From Bin87 sp965116565 (GTDB lineage Bacteria > Chloroflexota > Dehalococcoidia > Lucifugimonadales > UBA3495), in the NCBI GenBank assembly GCA_965116565.1, contig OZ220699.1, positions 3,472,001 to 3,536,000 on the forward strand: a stretch of DNA of 64,000 bases. The letters are read 5' to 3'. Under the pieces are notes generated by a model that was not told where the DNA came from, did no database searches, and worked only from the letters and a program-made list of their open reading frames with translations. Positions within the stretch are counted from its first letter, which is position 1. Every line of letters begins with the position of its first letter. The position numbers were made by a program, and so were the translations under genes. Below are positions 34,262 through 41,625 of this stretch, piece by piece.

Positions 34262-34486
34262 ATGACCCTCTCCCAACTCCGTCGTCGCATCGACGTCATC
34301 CAGCGCATCGTCAGAGCCGGCTTCCGCCTGCCCACCTTCGCCCGCCTCCACCGTTACCTTGCCGACACCCAACGCAAAGGCGAAGTTCCCTGCCCCAACA
34401 CCATCGCCCTCAGTCTCCTGCCCTGGGCCGAAAACGACCGCTACCATGAACTGCTCCGCTGGGACCTTCCATCCCCGGCCCCGTAG
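34262..34486 (+). CDS. Small protein with repeat-type leader, unknown function
   Basis: The 74-residue product begins MTLSQLRRRIDVIQRIVRAG and continues FRLPTFARLHRYLADTQRKGEVPCPNTIALSLLPW. I recognise the opening and the LPTF/PCPNxI/LLPW pattern as resembling a small protein family often encoded behind GAGCGGAAATGAGCGG and CATCCTGTTCATC repeats. Copies I recall are longer between the opening helix and the second block, so this one may carry an internal deletion. The ribosome site is poor. It could be part of a small non-autonomous cassette. Confidence 0.45.
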   Translation: MTLSQLRRRIDVIQRIVRAGFRLPTFARLHRYLADTQRKGEVPCPNTIALSLLPWAENDRYHELLRWDLPSPAP

Positions 34487-34557
34487 CGATGACCATTGCC
34501 CAACGCGTGTACGCGTGAGGACATAGAGCCTTTGCAAAGTCCCCACACGCCCCTCTC

Positions 34558-34628
34558 ATGGTGAGCTTGTCGAACCACGAGCGCGTCATTCCACAGGCTA
34601 AGTTCGCCAGGCTCAGGATGAGCGGAGC
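34558..34628. repeat. Two copies of the TTCGAC...CTCACCATGA repeat
   Basis: CATGGTGAGCTTGTCGAACC and, about 25 bases later, TTCGCCAGGCTCAGGATGAG recur from the family seen at 18.8 and 53.0 kb. The copies are in opposite orientation to one another. Confidence 0.65.
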
Positions 34629-34712
34629 GAGAACACCCTCAGCGGAGGGTGGCCGCGCCAGATGGACGGTACGCGTGAGCAGTGAGTTGGCTGCGACAGA
34701 TTTCGTAATTGC

Positions 34713-34721
34713 TGGTATAAT
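34713..34721 (+). promoter_or_regulatory. Extended -10 promoter element
   Basis: TG-N-TATAAT lies 119 bases upstream of the aminotransferase ATG. No strong -35 is visible, as is usual for extended -10 promoters. Confidence 0.5.
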
Positions 34722-34839
34722 AACCGTCGCGTGTGTGCCATGCGGCGTTGCTATCCGACGCCGATTGCGATGTATGCCCGTGCCGCGCGCCGCATATTCG
34801 TTTGAAATTGCCCACGAGATGGGCCCAGGAGTTTTCCGT

Positions 34840-35955
34840 ATGACGTTGACCAAGATTGCCCCGCAAAACCTGCGCACCCCCGGACCGACACCCATCCCCG
34901 ACGAGATCGTCGAGGAGATGTCGCTGCCCATGATCAACCACCGGGGGCCCGAGTTCAAGGAGCTGATCGAGGCGACAACCGAGGGACTGAAGCAGGTGTT
35001 CATGACCACGGACGACCTGTATATCCTGACCGCCAGCGGCACCGGCGCGCTGGAGGCGGCAGTGGTGAACACGCTGTCCCCCGGCGACCGGGTGATCGCG
35101 TGCACCGCCGGGGCGTTCGGCGACCGCTTCGTGCAGATCGCCGAGACCTACGGCGCCGACGTGCTGCGGATGGACTTCGAGTGGGGCGACGCCATCGACC
35201 CGGAGGCGATTCGCGCCGAGCTGCAGAAGGACCCGTCGATCAAGGCGGTGCTGGTTACGCACAACGAGACCTCCACGGGCGTGACGCACGACCTGGAGTC
35301 CATCGCCCGCGTGGTCAAGGGCGAGTTTGACAAGCTGCTGCTGGTGGACGCGGTGAGCAGCCTGGGCTGCCTGCCGCTCCCGGTGGACGGCTGGAACTGC
35401 GACCTGGTGGCCACGGGATCGCAGAAGGGATTCATGATTCCGCCGGGGCTGGCGTTCATCAGCATCAGCCCGCGCGGCTGGGACGCCTACAAAGATGCCA
35501 AGATGCCCCGGTTCTACTTCGACCTGATGGCGGCGGAGCGTTCGCTGTCGCGGGGCCAGACGCCGTGGACGCCGAACGTGGCGCTGCTGTACGGCCTGCG
35601 GCTGGGGCTGGACCACATCCTGAGCGAGGGCTTGGAGTCGGTGTACGACCGGCACGCTGAGATCGGGGAGTACACCCGGGCCGGGGTCAAGGCGCTGGGC
35701 CTGACGCTGCTGGCGAATGACGAGGCCCGCGCATCCAACACCGTCACGGCCATCAAGATGCCCGAGGAGATCGACGGCGGCCGGTTCATGGCGATGATGC
35801 GAGAGGAGGAGGGCGTGGTGCTGGCCGGCGGCCAGGGCAAACTCACGGGGCACTGCTTCCGGATTGGGCACCTGGGCTGGGTCAACAAGTCGGACATCGC
35901 CGAGGTACTGGAGGCGCTGGGACGGGTGCTACCCAAAGTCGGCTTCAAGGGCTAA
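34840..35955 (+). CDS. Class V aminotransferase (alanine-glyoxylate/serine-pyruvate type)
   Basis: The 371-residue PLP enzyme opens NLRTPGPTPIPDEIVEEMSLPMINHRGPEF, has TASGTGALEAAVVN, LVDAVSSLGCLPLPVDGWNCDLVATGSQKGFMIPPG with the PLP Lys in SQKGF, and ends CFRIGHLGWVNKSDI. It belongs to the alanine-glyoxylate / serine-pyruvate / phosphoserine-like group, so it likely works in glycine, serine or glyoxylate metabolism. CCAGGAGTTTTCCGT precedes the ATG. Upstream in-frame starts would translate the repeat element and are rejected. Confidence 0.93.
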   Translation: MTLTKIAPQNLRTPGPTPIPDEIVEEMSLPMINHRGPEFKELIEATTEGLKQVFMTTDDLYILTASGTGALEAAVVNTLSPGDRVIACTAGAFGDRFVQIAETYGADVLRMDFEWGDAIDPEAIRAELQKDPSIKAVLVTHNETSTGVTHDLESIARVVKGEFDKLLLVDAVSSLGCLPLPVDGWNCDLVATGSQKGFMIPPGLAFISISPRGWDAYKDAKMPRFYFDLMAAERSLSRGQTPWTPNVALLYGLRLGLDHILSEGLESVYDRHAEIGEYTRAGVKALGLTLLANDEARASNTVTAIKMPEEIDGGRFMAMMREEEGVVLAGGQGKLTGHCFRIGHLGWVNKSDIAEVLEALGRVLPKVGFKG

Positions 35956-35979
35956 AATACGCGGCAATCAACGAAACGA

Positions 35980-36005
35980 TAGGGGCGAATGGTTATTCGC
36001 CCCTA
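35980..36005. repeat. Palindrome of the GGGGCGAAT family
   Basis: TAGGGGCGAAT-GGTT-ATTCGCCCCTA is a near-perfect hairpin between the aminotransferase stop and the coiled-coil gene. It probably separates the two transcripts. Confidence 0.85.
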
Positions 36006-36020
36006 CGCATATTTGCAGAG

Positions 36021-36482
36021 ATGTCATCCGTTTCACAACTACAGCAGGCCATGGCGGCGTTGCGGCTGTCGCTGGCCGAGATACGGCACAAGGAAGAGCA
36101 GCTGGATGCGTCCATCGCGCAGTTCAGGACGCAGCTGCGCCGGTTGCCCCGCCAGACCATCTACGGGCGCGCGCCGCTGGACATGGCGCTGTCGGCGATG
36201 GGCGAGATCGAGGAGCGGCTGCGGGACGCGGAGGACAACCGGCGGCGGGTGCTGACCGTCAAGCAGGCGGCGGAGGACGAGCTGGCCGCCCTGGAATCGG
36301 TACAGCAGGTGGACGAAGCGCGGAAGGCGTTGGCGCGATTGAAGCAGCAGACCGGCCGCCAGCCCATGTCCGGCGAGACCGAGGCTGAGATCCGGCGGCT
36401 GGAGCAGTTCATCGCCATCCACAGCAAGCGGGCCGAGCTTGCCATCACGGCGGACTTCGAGGAGCGGCGAAACCGGGGTTAG
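36021..36482 (+). CDS. Coiled-coil hypothetical protein upstream of the AAA ATPase
   Basis: The 153-residue protein is almost entirely alpha-helical with heptads (LQQAMAALRLSLAEIRHKEEQL, AMGEIEERLRDAEDNRRRVLTVKQAAEDELAALESVQQVDEARKALARLKQQ). No catalytic domain is seen. The start is the ATG directly after GCAGAG. It ends only 27 bases before the AAA ATPase gene on the same strand, so it may be the first gene of that operon. The role is unknown; a partner or regulator of the ATPase is possible. Confidence 0.6.
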   Translation: MSSVSQLQQAMAALRLSLAEIRHKEEQLDASIAQFRTQLRRLPRQTIYGRAPLDMALSAMGEIEERLRDAEDNRRRVLTVKQAAEDELAALESVQQVDEARKALARLKQQTGRQPMSGETEAEIRRLEQFIAIHSKRAELAITADFEERRNRG

Positions 36483-36509
36483 GACCAGGGTTGGTGCTAC
36501 ACTAGGCCC

Positions 36510-37256
36510 ATGGATCGCATCACCCTGCAGAACTACCGTTGCTTCGGCAGCGAGGAGCAGTCGGCGCGGCTCGCTCCGCTGACGCTGCTGGTGGGTCCCA
36601 ACAGCACGGGCAAGACGTCGTTCCTGGCGCTGATACGCGCCCTGTGGGACGTGGCGTTCCGGGATGTCGTACCCAACTTCCGCGAAGAACCGTTTGACCT
36701 AGGTTCTTTTGATGAAATCGCTTACAGCCGGGGCGGTCGTCACGCGGCGTCTCAATGCTTTTTCGCAAGCTTTACGCAATGCGCACCGTTCGCTGCCAAT
36801 GGGGACGTTATATCGTTCGCTACCAAATTCATCAACCGACAGACAGCGCCTTTTCCGATTATCCGAGACTATGGCGACAACCGCGTGGCAGTGCATATGC
36901 CGACAGCCCAGACGGTAGAAGAAGAGCCCGCTACGTACCGTGTAGGTGAAGGTCATTGGCGCCCTTTGGGGGAGAATGCAGTGGTGGGTTTCAGCGGACT
37001 CGCCCCCGTAGAAGCTTTGGAGCGATCCTCTATCACCGCAAACGACAGTGACCAAGACGCCTTGCAACGGTTCTTTGGGCTGGTTCGGTCTAGAAAGAAT
37101 TTTATCCCCAGACCCTACGCCAATGCCCCGACGAGGTCGCGTCCTCTTCGCACGTACAACCCATCTTTGTTAGCGCGTGACTCTGAAGGGGACCATGTTG
37201 CGAGCCTGCTGGCGTATTTGTCGCGCGGAATGATGAATACCACTGGACGAATCTAA
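36510..37256 (+). CDS. AAA family ATPase, N-terminal part (frameshifted)
   Basis: This reading frame is the first half of a RecF/OLD-like AAA ATPase: DRITLQNYRCF and Walker A GPNSTGKTS in the first 40 residues, then FGLVRSRKNFIPRP near the end. It stops at 37254-37256 after SRGMMNTTGRI. In the +1 frame the sequence continues as NDEYHWTNLKSRMEEFGG, which joins the second half. A single lost base near 37229 would restore LSRGNDEYHWTN. Whether the loss is real, a sequencing slip or a programmed frameshift cannot be told from one sequence. Confidence 0.8.
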   Translation: MDRITLQNYRCFGSEEQSARLAPLTLLVGPNSTGKTSFLALIRALWDVAFRDVVPNFREEPFDLGSFDEIAYSRGGRHAASQCFFASFTQCAPFAANGDVISFATKFINRQTAPFPIIRDYGDNRVAVHMPTAQTVEEEPATYRVGEGHWRPLGENAVVGFSGLAPVEALERSSITANDSDQDALQRFFGLVRSRKNFIPRPYANAPTRSRPLRTYNPSLLARDSEGDHVASLLAYLSRGMMNTTGRI

Positions 37257-37264
37257 AAAGTCGA

Positions 37265-37819
37265 ATGGAAGAATTCGGAGGCGAGTCGGAACTGTTCGAT
37301 GAGATCAAGGTAAGGTCGTTCGGCACGTCCGACGGCGACCCCTTTCAGATACAAGTCCGCAAGTATGGAGGCTCCAAGTCCCGGCGTCGTAAGGGGCCGT
37401 GGCACAACCTGATTGATGTTGGTTATGGCGTCAGTCAAGTGCTGCCCATGTTGATCGAGCTGCTGCGATTGGATGGACGGTTCATGTTCCTGCTGCAGCA
37501 GCCCGAGGTTCACCTGCACCCGCAGGCGCAGGCGGCGCTGGGCACGCTGTTCTGCCAGGTAGCGGCCGGCGGGCGGCAGCTCATCATCGAGACGCACAGC
37601 GACTACATCATCGACCGGGTGCGGATGGACGTGCGGGACGGAACGACGGGGCTGAAGCCGGAGGACGTGTCGATCCTGTACTTTGAGCCTGGGGATTTGG
37701 CGGTAAAGATTCACTCCATCAGAATTGACAAGGCTGGCAACGTGTTGGACGCTCCGAAGTCGTACGGTGATTTCTTCATGGAAGAGGTCAACAGGTCGAT
37801 CGGCCTGCGTAAAGGTTAG
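37265..37819 (+). CDS. AAA family ATPase, C-terminal part (frameshifted)
   Basis: The second half of the ATPase carries the ABC-like signature region VGYGVSQVLPMLIELL and the Walker B with catalytic Glu LLQQPEVHLHPQAQAALG, then ETHSDYIIDRVR with the switch His. It thus completes the N-terminal fragment at 36510-37256. In this frame coding sense actually extends back to about 37229; the listed ATG is only the first in-frame start. The two halves sum to an AAA_21/DUF3696-type ATPase of about 435 residues. Its stop is two bases before the PIN-like gene. Confidence 0.8.
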   Translation: MEEFGGESELFDEIKVRSFGTSDGDPFQIQVRKYGGSKSRRRKGPWHNLIDVGYGVSQVLPMLIELLRLDGRFMFLLQQPEVHLHPQAQAALGTLFCQVAAGGRQLIIETHSDYIIDRVRMDVRDGTTGLKPEDVSILYFEPGDLAVKIHSIRIDKAGNVLDAPKSYGDFFMEEVNRSIGLRKG

Positions 37820-37821
37820 GG

Positions 37822-38298
37822 ATGTGCGCGATACTCGATAACAGCACCAGGGATGAAGTTTTTGGGAACGCACCGACTGAAAGAGGTCGGTTTTTCTTCG
37901 AGTGGATCAACCATGGTCAAAACCGCTTAGCAATCGGCGGGACCAAACTGCGGGCGGAACTGGGTGGATCTACTCAACAGCCAGGTTCCGTCAATTTCCG
38001 TCGATGGCTACCCACCGCGATAAGGCGCGGACTCGTCATTCAACCCGATGATGACGACACGGTGGACACAGTCGCGGACAATCTGGAGGCTAGGGGGATA
38101 TGCCTATCTGACGACCCCCACGTTCTGGCGTTGGCACAGGAAACCGGAGCGCGTTTACTGTACAGCAATGATGGGGATTTGCAGGATGATTTCCGAAACC
38201 GCGAGATCATCGGGGGCGTGCGGGGCAAGATTTATCCCAACACAGGGTATCGGGAGTTCCTCAACGACCGCCGCAACCGCAGATTGTGCAGCCGGTGA
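37822..38298 (+). CDS. PIN-like nuclease paired with the AAA ATPase
   Basis: The 158-residue protein shows PIN-like acidic sites: Asp in MCAILDNSTRDEVFG, Asp pair in LSDDPHVLALA, and Asp in LLYSNDGDLQDDF, followed by GGVRGKIYPNTGY. It begins two bases after the ATPase stop, a tight operon. An AAA ATPase with a PIN-like nuclease partner suggests an NTP-gated RNase, as in abortive-infection or toxin-like systems; this is inferred from pairing only. There is no strong ribosome site, so translation is likely coupled. Confidence 0.72.
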   Translation: MCAILDNSTRDEVFGNAPTERGRFFFEWINHGQNRLAIGGTKLRAELGGSTQQPGSVNFRRWLPTAIRRGLVIQPDDDDTVDTVADNLEARGICLSDDPHVLALAQETGARLLYSNDGDLQDDFRNREIIGGVRGKIYPNTGYREFLNDRRNRRLCSR

Positions 38299-38379
38299 TA
38301 ATCTACGCGTCCGCATCCCTGTGGTATATTGATGCGGCATTTTTGATACCCATTTACGGTTAGCAGGAGCGCGTTTGAT

Positions 38380-39606
38380 ATGGCCGCCAGCGCAGAGATC
38401 ACTCCCATTCCCAACGGCACCGTCACGTCGGCCCAGGGCTTTTCCGCCGGCGGCGTGTTCATCGGGCTGAAGACCCGAGGCGAGGACAAGCTGGACCTGG
38501 CCATGCTGGTTTCCGACACCGAGTGCTCGATTGGGGGCGTGTTCACCACGTCGGCGATACGATCGGCCACCGTTGACCTGGACCGTGAGCGGGTCGCCAC
38601 GGGACGCGGGCGCGCGTTGATCGTGAACGCTGGCATCGCCAACACGTGCGTGGGCGCGCAGGGGTACAAGGACGCCGAGGAAATGACGCGCCTGGCCGCC
38701 GAGAAGCTGGGCCTGACCGCCGGGGACGTGCTGGTGTGCAGCACGGGCGTCATCGGGGTGGAGCTTCCCATGTCGCTGATCCGGTCCGGCGTAACCGAGA
38801 TCGAGCTGAAAGGGGACGGCGGCGCCGAGATGGCGCGGGCCATGATGACCACGGACACGCATCCAAAGGAGACCGCGGTGTCCTTTGTGGCGTCCACCGG
38901 ACAGACGATCACCGTGGGCGGCGTGGCCAAGGGCGCCGGCATGATCCACCCGAACATGGCGACGATGCTGACGTTCTCGGCGACGGACGCGGCGGTGGAC
39001 CCCGGGTTCCTGCAGACCACGGTCAAGGCAGTGGCCGACGAGACTTTCAACATGCTGACCGTGGACGGGGACACCAGCACCAACGACACCTACCTGGCGT
39101 TTGCCAACGGACAGGCGGGCAACCCGGTGATCGACGAGCGGTCGCCAGATGCCGACAACCTGCAGGCCGCGTTGCACCAGGTGGCCGCCAACCTGACCCG
39201 TATGCTGGCGCGCGACGGCGAGGGGGCAACGCGACTCGTCACCGTCCAGGTGGACGGGGCACGCCATGCCGCCGATGCGCGGCTGGCCGCCAAGACCATC
39301 GCAGGGAGCAACCTGGTCAAGTCGGCGGTGTACGGAGCGGATCCCAACTGGGGCCGGCTGATGATGGCGTTGGGCCGCAGCGGGGCCGAAGCCACCGAGG
39401 AGAAGGTCGACCTGTTCGTCAATGGGGTTTGCATCATGGAGGCGGGCACGCCGATACCGTTCCACCGGGACGCGGTGGTCGCGCTGATGTCGGGCGAGCA
39501 CGTGGACTTCCGCGTGAGCCTGAACCTGGCCGACGGGGCGGCGACGGCGTACGGGTGCGACCTGACCGAGGAGTACGTGATCATCAACAGCGCCTACACG
39601 ACCTAG
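38380..39606 (+). CDS. argJ: Bifunctional ornithine acetyltransferase / N-acetylglutamate synthase
   Basis: The 408-residue protein is full-length ArgJ. It transfers acetyl groups from acetylornithine to glutamate and, in bifunctional forms, from acetyl-CoA. The autocleavage site is present as KGAGMIHPNMATMLTFSATDA, with the nucleophile Thr in ATML. The C-terminal ends YTT as in the family. AGCAGGAGCGCGTTTGAT precedes the ATG, and an extended -10-like TGGTATATT lies at about 38320. It is followed by argB 14 bases later, forming an arginine operon. Confidence 0.96.
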   Translation: MAASAEITPIPNGTVTSAQGFSAGGVFIGLKTRGEDKLDLAMLVSDTECSIGGVFTTSAIRSATVDLDRERVATGRGRALIVNAGIANTCVGAQGYKDAEEMTRLAAEKLGLTAGDVLVCSTGVIGVELPMSLIRSGVTEIELKGDGGAEMARAMMTTDTHPKETAVSFVASTGQTITVGGVAKGAGMIHPNMATMLTFSATDAAVDPGFLQTTVKAVADETFNMLTVDGDTSTNDTYLAFANGQAGNPVIDERSPDADNLQAALHQVAANLTRMLARDGEGATRLVTVQVDGARHAADARLAAKTIAGSNLVKSAVYGADPNWGRLMMALGRSGAEATEEKVDLFVNGVCIMEAGTPIPFHRDAVVALMSGEHVDFRVSLNLADGAATAYGCDLTEEYVIINSAYTT

Positions 39607-39620
39607 GCGGTCGCGCTTCC

Positions 39621-40424
39621 ATGACTCGCTCCAACTCCGAACCGCCTATTGTCGTCAAAATTGGCGGCAGCACGTTGGGCGGCAACGATACGTCGCTCCA
39701 GGACCTGGTCGCACTGCATCGCGACGGCAAGCCCATCGTGATCGTGCATGGGGGCGGCAACGTCATCAGCGAGTGGATGCAGCGGCAGAACCTGGCGCCC
39801 AACTTCGTGAACGGGCTGCGGGTAACCGACGCGCCCTCGCTGGAGATCGTGGTCGCCGTGCTGGGCGGGCTGGTGAACAAGGAACTGACGGCGCAGATGC
39901 AGCAGTTGGGCGGGCCGACCATCGGAATCAGCGGGATGGACGGGTGTCTGCTGCAGGCCAGGATCGCCAACCCCGACCTCGGCTACGTGGGCGAGATTGT
40001 GAAGGTGGACCCCACGCCGGTGAACGCGATCCTGTCGTCCGGTTTCATCCCGATGATCTCTCCCATCGCGATGGACGTGAGCGAGGGCAGCGATCACGCC
40101 GGTCAGCCGCTGAACATCAACGGGGACACTGCCGCCGGCGCGCTGGCCAACGCCATGGGCGCCCAGAGCGTGGTGTTCCTGACTGACGTGGCCGGCGTGA
40201 TGGACAACGGCGGGCGGGTGATTCCGCGGCTGACTGCCCGGGGCGCCGAGGCGCTGCGGGCGTCGGGCGTGGCGCGGGGCGGCATGCTGCCCAAGCTGGC
40301 GGCGTGCCTGGACGCCATAGCGGACCGGGCAGTGCCGAGCGCGCACATCATCGACGGCCGGGAGCCGGGCGCGCTGATGGACTGCGTGAACGGACGCCCG
40401 ATAGGGACACGGATTACGCCGTGA
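39621..40424 (+). CDS. argB: Acetylglutamate kinase
   Basis: The 267-residue kinase has VVKIGGSTL and VHGGGNVISEW at the phosphate-binding loops, GISGMDGCLLQA, NINGDTAAGALANAMGAQSVVFLTDVAGV in the ATP domain and RGGMLPKLAACLDAI near the end, all of the amino-acid-kinase fold of ArgB. It phosphorylates N-acetylglutamate in the cyclic arginine route used with ArgJ. The start ATG follows the argJ stop by 14 bases. No ArgC, ArgD or ArgF is in the window. Confidence 0.95.
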   Translation: MTRSNSEPPIVVKIGGSTLGGNDTSLQDLVALHRDGKPIVIVHGGGNVISEWMQRQNLAPNFVNGLRVTDAPSLEIVVAVLGGLVNKELTAQMQQLGGPTIGISGMDGCLLQARIANPDLGYVGEIVKVDPTPVNAILSSGFIPMISPIAMDVSEGSDHAGQPLNINGDTAAGALANAMGAQSVVFLTDVAGVMDNGGRVIPRLTARGAEALRASGVARGGMLPKLAACLDAIADRAVPSAHIIDGREPGALMDCVNGRPIGTRITP

Positions 40425-40451
40425 ATCGCCGCAGCGTCAATGCATAATTGA

Positions 40452-40472
40452 GGGCGGGTTTTGCACCCGCCC
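40452..40472. terminator. Hairpin after argJ-argB
   Basis: GGGCGGGT-TTTGC-ACCCGCCC forms a strong hairpin 27 bases after the argB stop. No U-run follows, so it may act as a rho-dependent or bidirectional stop. Confidence 0.55.
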
Positions 40473-40506
40473 GAATGCTTGGCGCCGCCGGGGAAATGGT
40501 TGTCAG

Positions 40507-40967
40507 TCAGTCCGATTCCAGGTACCGGCGTGGGAACTCGTGCCAGTACACACTCCCACTGGCAAATATCGGTTCGACGTCGGGATCAACTATATAAGAG
40601 GCAACGACAGCGTGGGAGGCCTGGCCCGCCTCCAGTTTGGCCTGGCCGTCTCGTAAGGCGGTCTGACCGATTTCCAGAGATTCGAGGCGTCGGTTGGTAG
40701 AATCCATAAAATCGGCGAGGAGTTTGGCCTGGCCGTCTCGTAAGGCGGTCTGTCCGATTTCCAGAGCTTCGAGGCGTCATCCATAAAATCGGCGAGGACA
40801 GTCTCGAGCCGCTCCAACCGCCTGTTCGTTGCCTCGGCGTATTCCGCGAAGCGCTGTGGTAGCTCCAGCAGTTCGCGGCTCAGCAGAACGCTCCGGATTG
40901 TGTCAGCCCACTCCGGTTGTTCGCGCATGATACGAACGATGTCGGCTATGTCATTTACCGTAGTCAC
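40507..40967 (-). pseudogene. Frameshifted coiled-coil protein gene with internal 87-bp repeat
   Basis: The 5' part (40967 downward) encodes MTTVNDIADIVRIMREQPEW and RRLERLETVLADFMD, then runs out of sense; the 3' part resumes as MDSTNRRLESLEIGQTALRDGQAKLE and ends YWHEFPRRYLESD. Two direct repeats explain it: 40634-40720 (87 bp) and 40721-40797, the latter lacking ten bases. The 10-base loss puts the frame out. In the intact form, repeats of 29 residues (DxxxRRLExLEIGQTALRDGQAKL) would form a longer coiled coil. It is a recently broken gene of unknown function. Confidence 0.7.
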
Positions 40968-41005
40968 CGTGTCAATTATAACAAGCGTCGAGACGCATAA
41001 GCAGC

Positions 41006-41030
41006 GAGGGCGGATTCAGCACCCGCCCTC
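41006..41030. repeat. Intergenic hairpin GAGGGCGG...ACCCGCCCTC
   Basis: GAGGGCGG pairs with CCGCCCTC across an ATTCAGCAC-type loop, similar to the hairpin after argB. It lies between two minus-strand genes and may end the upstream transcript. Confidence 0.55.
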
Positions 41031-41056
41031 GAGATTTCAGCAACCCGTTGGGTTGG

Positions 41057-41521
41057 CTATGCGGCGATGAGGTCCTTGGCGATGGCGTCGGGAATCAGGT
41101 TGCCCTGCTCTGCCAGGTGGGCCTTGATGGCCTCGGCGGCCGCGTTCACCATTTCCGGATCCAGGTTGGCGGCGGCTTCGGGGTAGCCGGCCTCAGTGAG
41201 GTAGGCGCCCGTCTGCTCGCGGAGGATATCGAGGGACCAATCAAGCTGGGCCGCGCTCTCCATCACGTCCTCGGGGTAGTCCACATGGGAGCCGCCGGCG
41301 CCGAGCTTGTCATAGCCGCCCTTGTGCCAGTGCCCGCGGGCGCCGTGGGGGTCGAAGCGGATGATCTCAACGCCCTGGACGTCCACGCCGAAGGTGGGGC
41401 CGCCGAACTTGGCCTTGAGGCAGCGCAGGGGCCACAGGTACATCGTGACGTCGCCCTGCTTGCTGAGGGGCCGCACCATGACTTTGCCCAGATAGGACTC
41501 GCCATCAATCATCGTTGCCAT
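41057..41521 (-). CDS. Conserved hypothetical protein
   Basis: The 154-residue protein begins MATMIDGESYLGKVMVRPLSKQGDVTMYLWPLRCLKAKFGGP and contains GHWHKGGYDKLGAGGSHVDYP, a His/Gly-rich stretch that could bind metal. It ends in two helices. GGAGGAAATTTAGA before the ATG supports translation. No family is recognised. It is read alone, divergent from the large LRR lipoprotein gene. Confidence 0.6.
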   Translation of the reverse strand: MATMIDGESYLGKVMVRPLSKQGDVTMYLWPLRCLKAKFGGPTFGVDVQGVEIIRFDPHGARGHWHKGGYDKLGAGGSHVDYPEDVMESAAQLDWSLDILREQTGAYLTEAGYPEAAANLDPEMVNAAAEAIKAHLAEQGNLIPDAIAKDLIAA

Positions 41522-41625
41522 TCTAAATTTCCTCCATCGCCCGCTAAGGGCGGATACGTTTCGGCGTATAGTAGCACAAAGTGGACGGTTGCCCAACGAT
41601 GGATGCTGCGGGCAGGAGGGCCGAC

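Larger units (their letters stand above)
34487..34839. other. 353-base intergenic region upstream of the class V aminotransferase
   Basis: It holds the TTCGAC repeat cluster (34558-34628), the extended -10 element (34713-34721) and the ribosome site of the aminotransferase. No gene is seen. Confidence 0.45.

Noticed and set aside
34558..34839. Extended N-terminus of the class V aminotransferase
   Set aside because: The extension translates the intergenic TTCGAC repeat and a promoter. The downstream ATG has AGGAG and matches the family start.
38646..39600. Plus-strand frame overlapping argJ in another phase before argB
   Set aside because: The argB start is the ATG at 39621; the upstream part is an out-of-phase reading of argJ.
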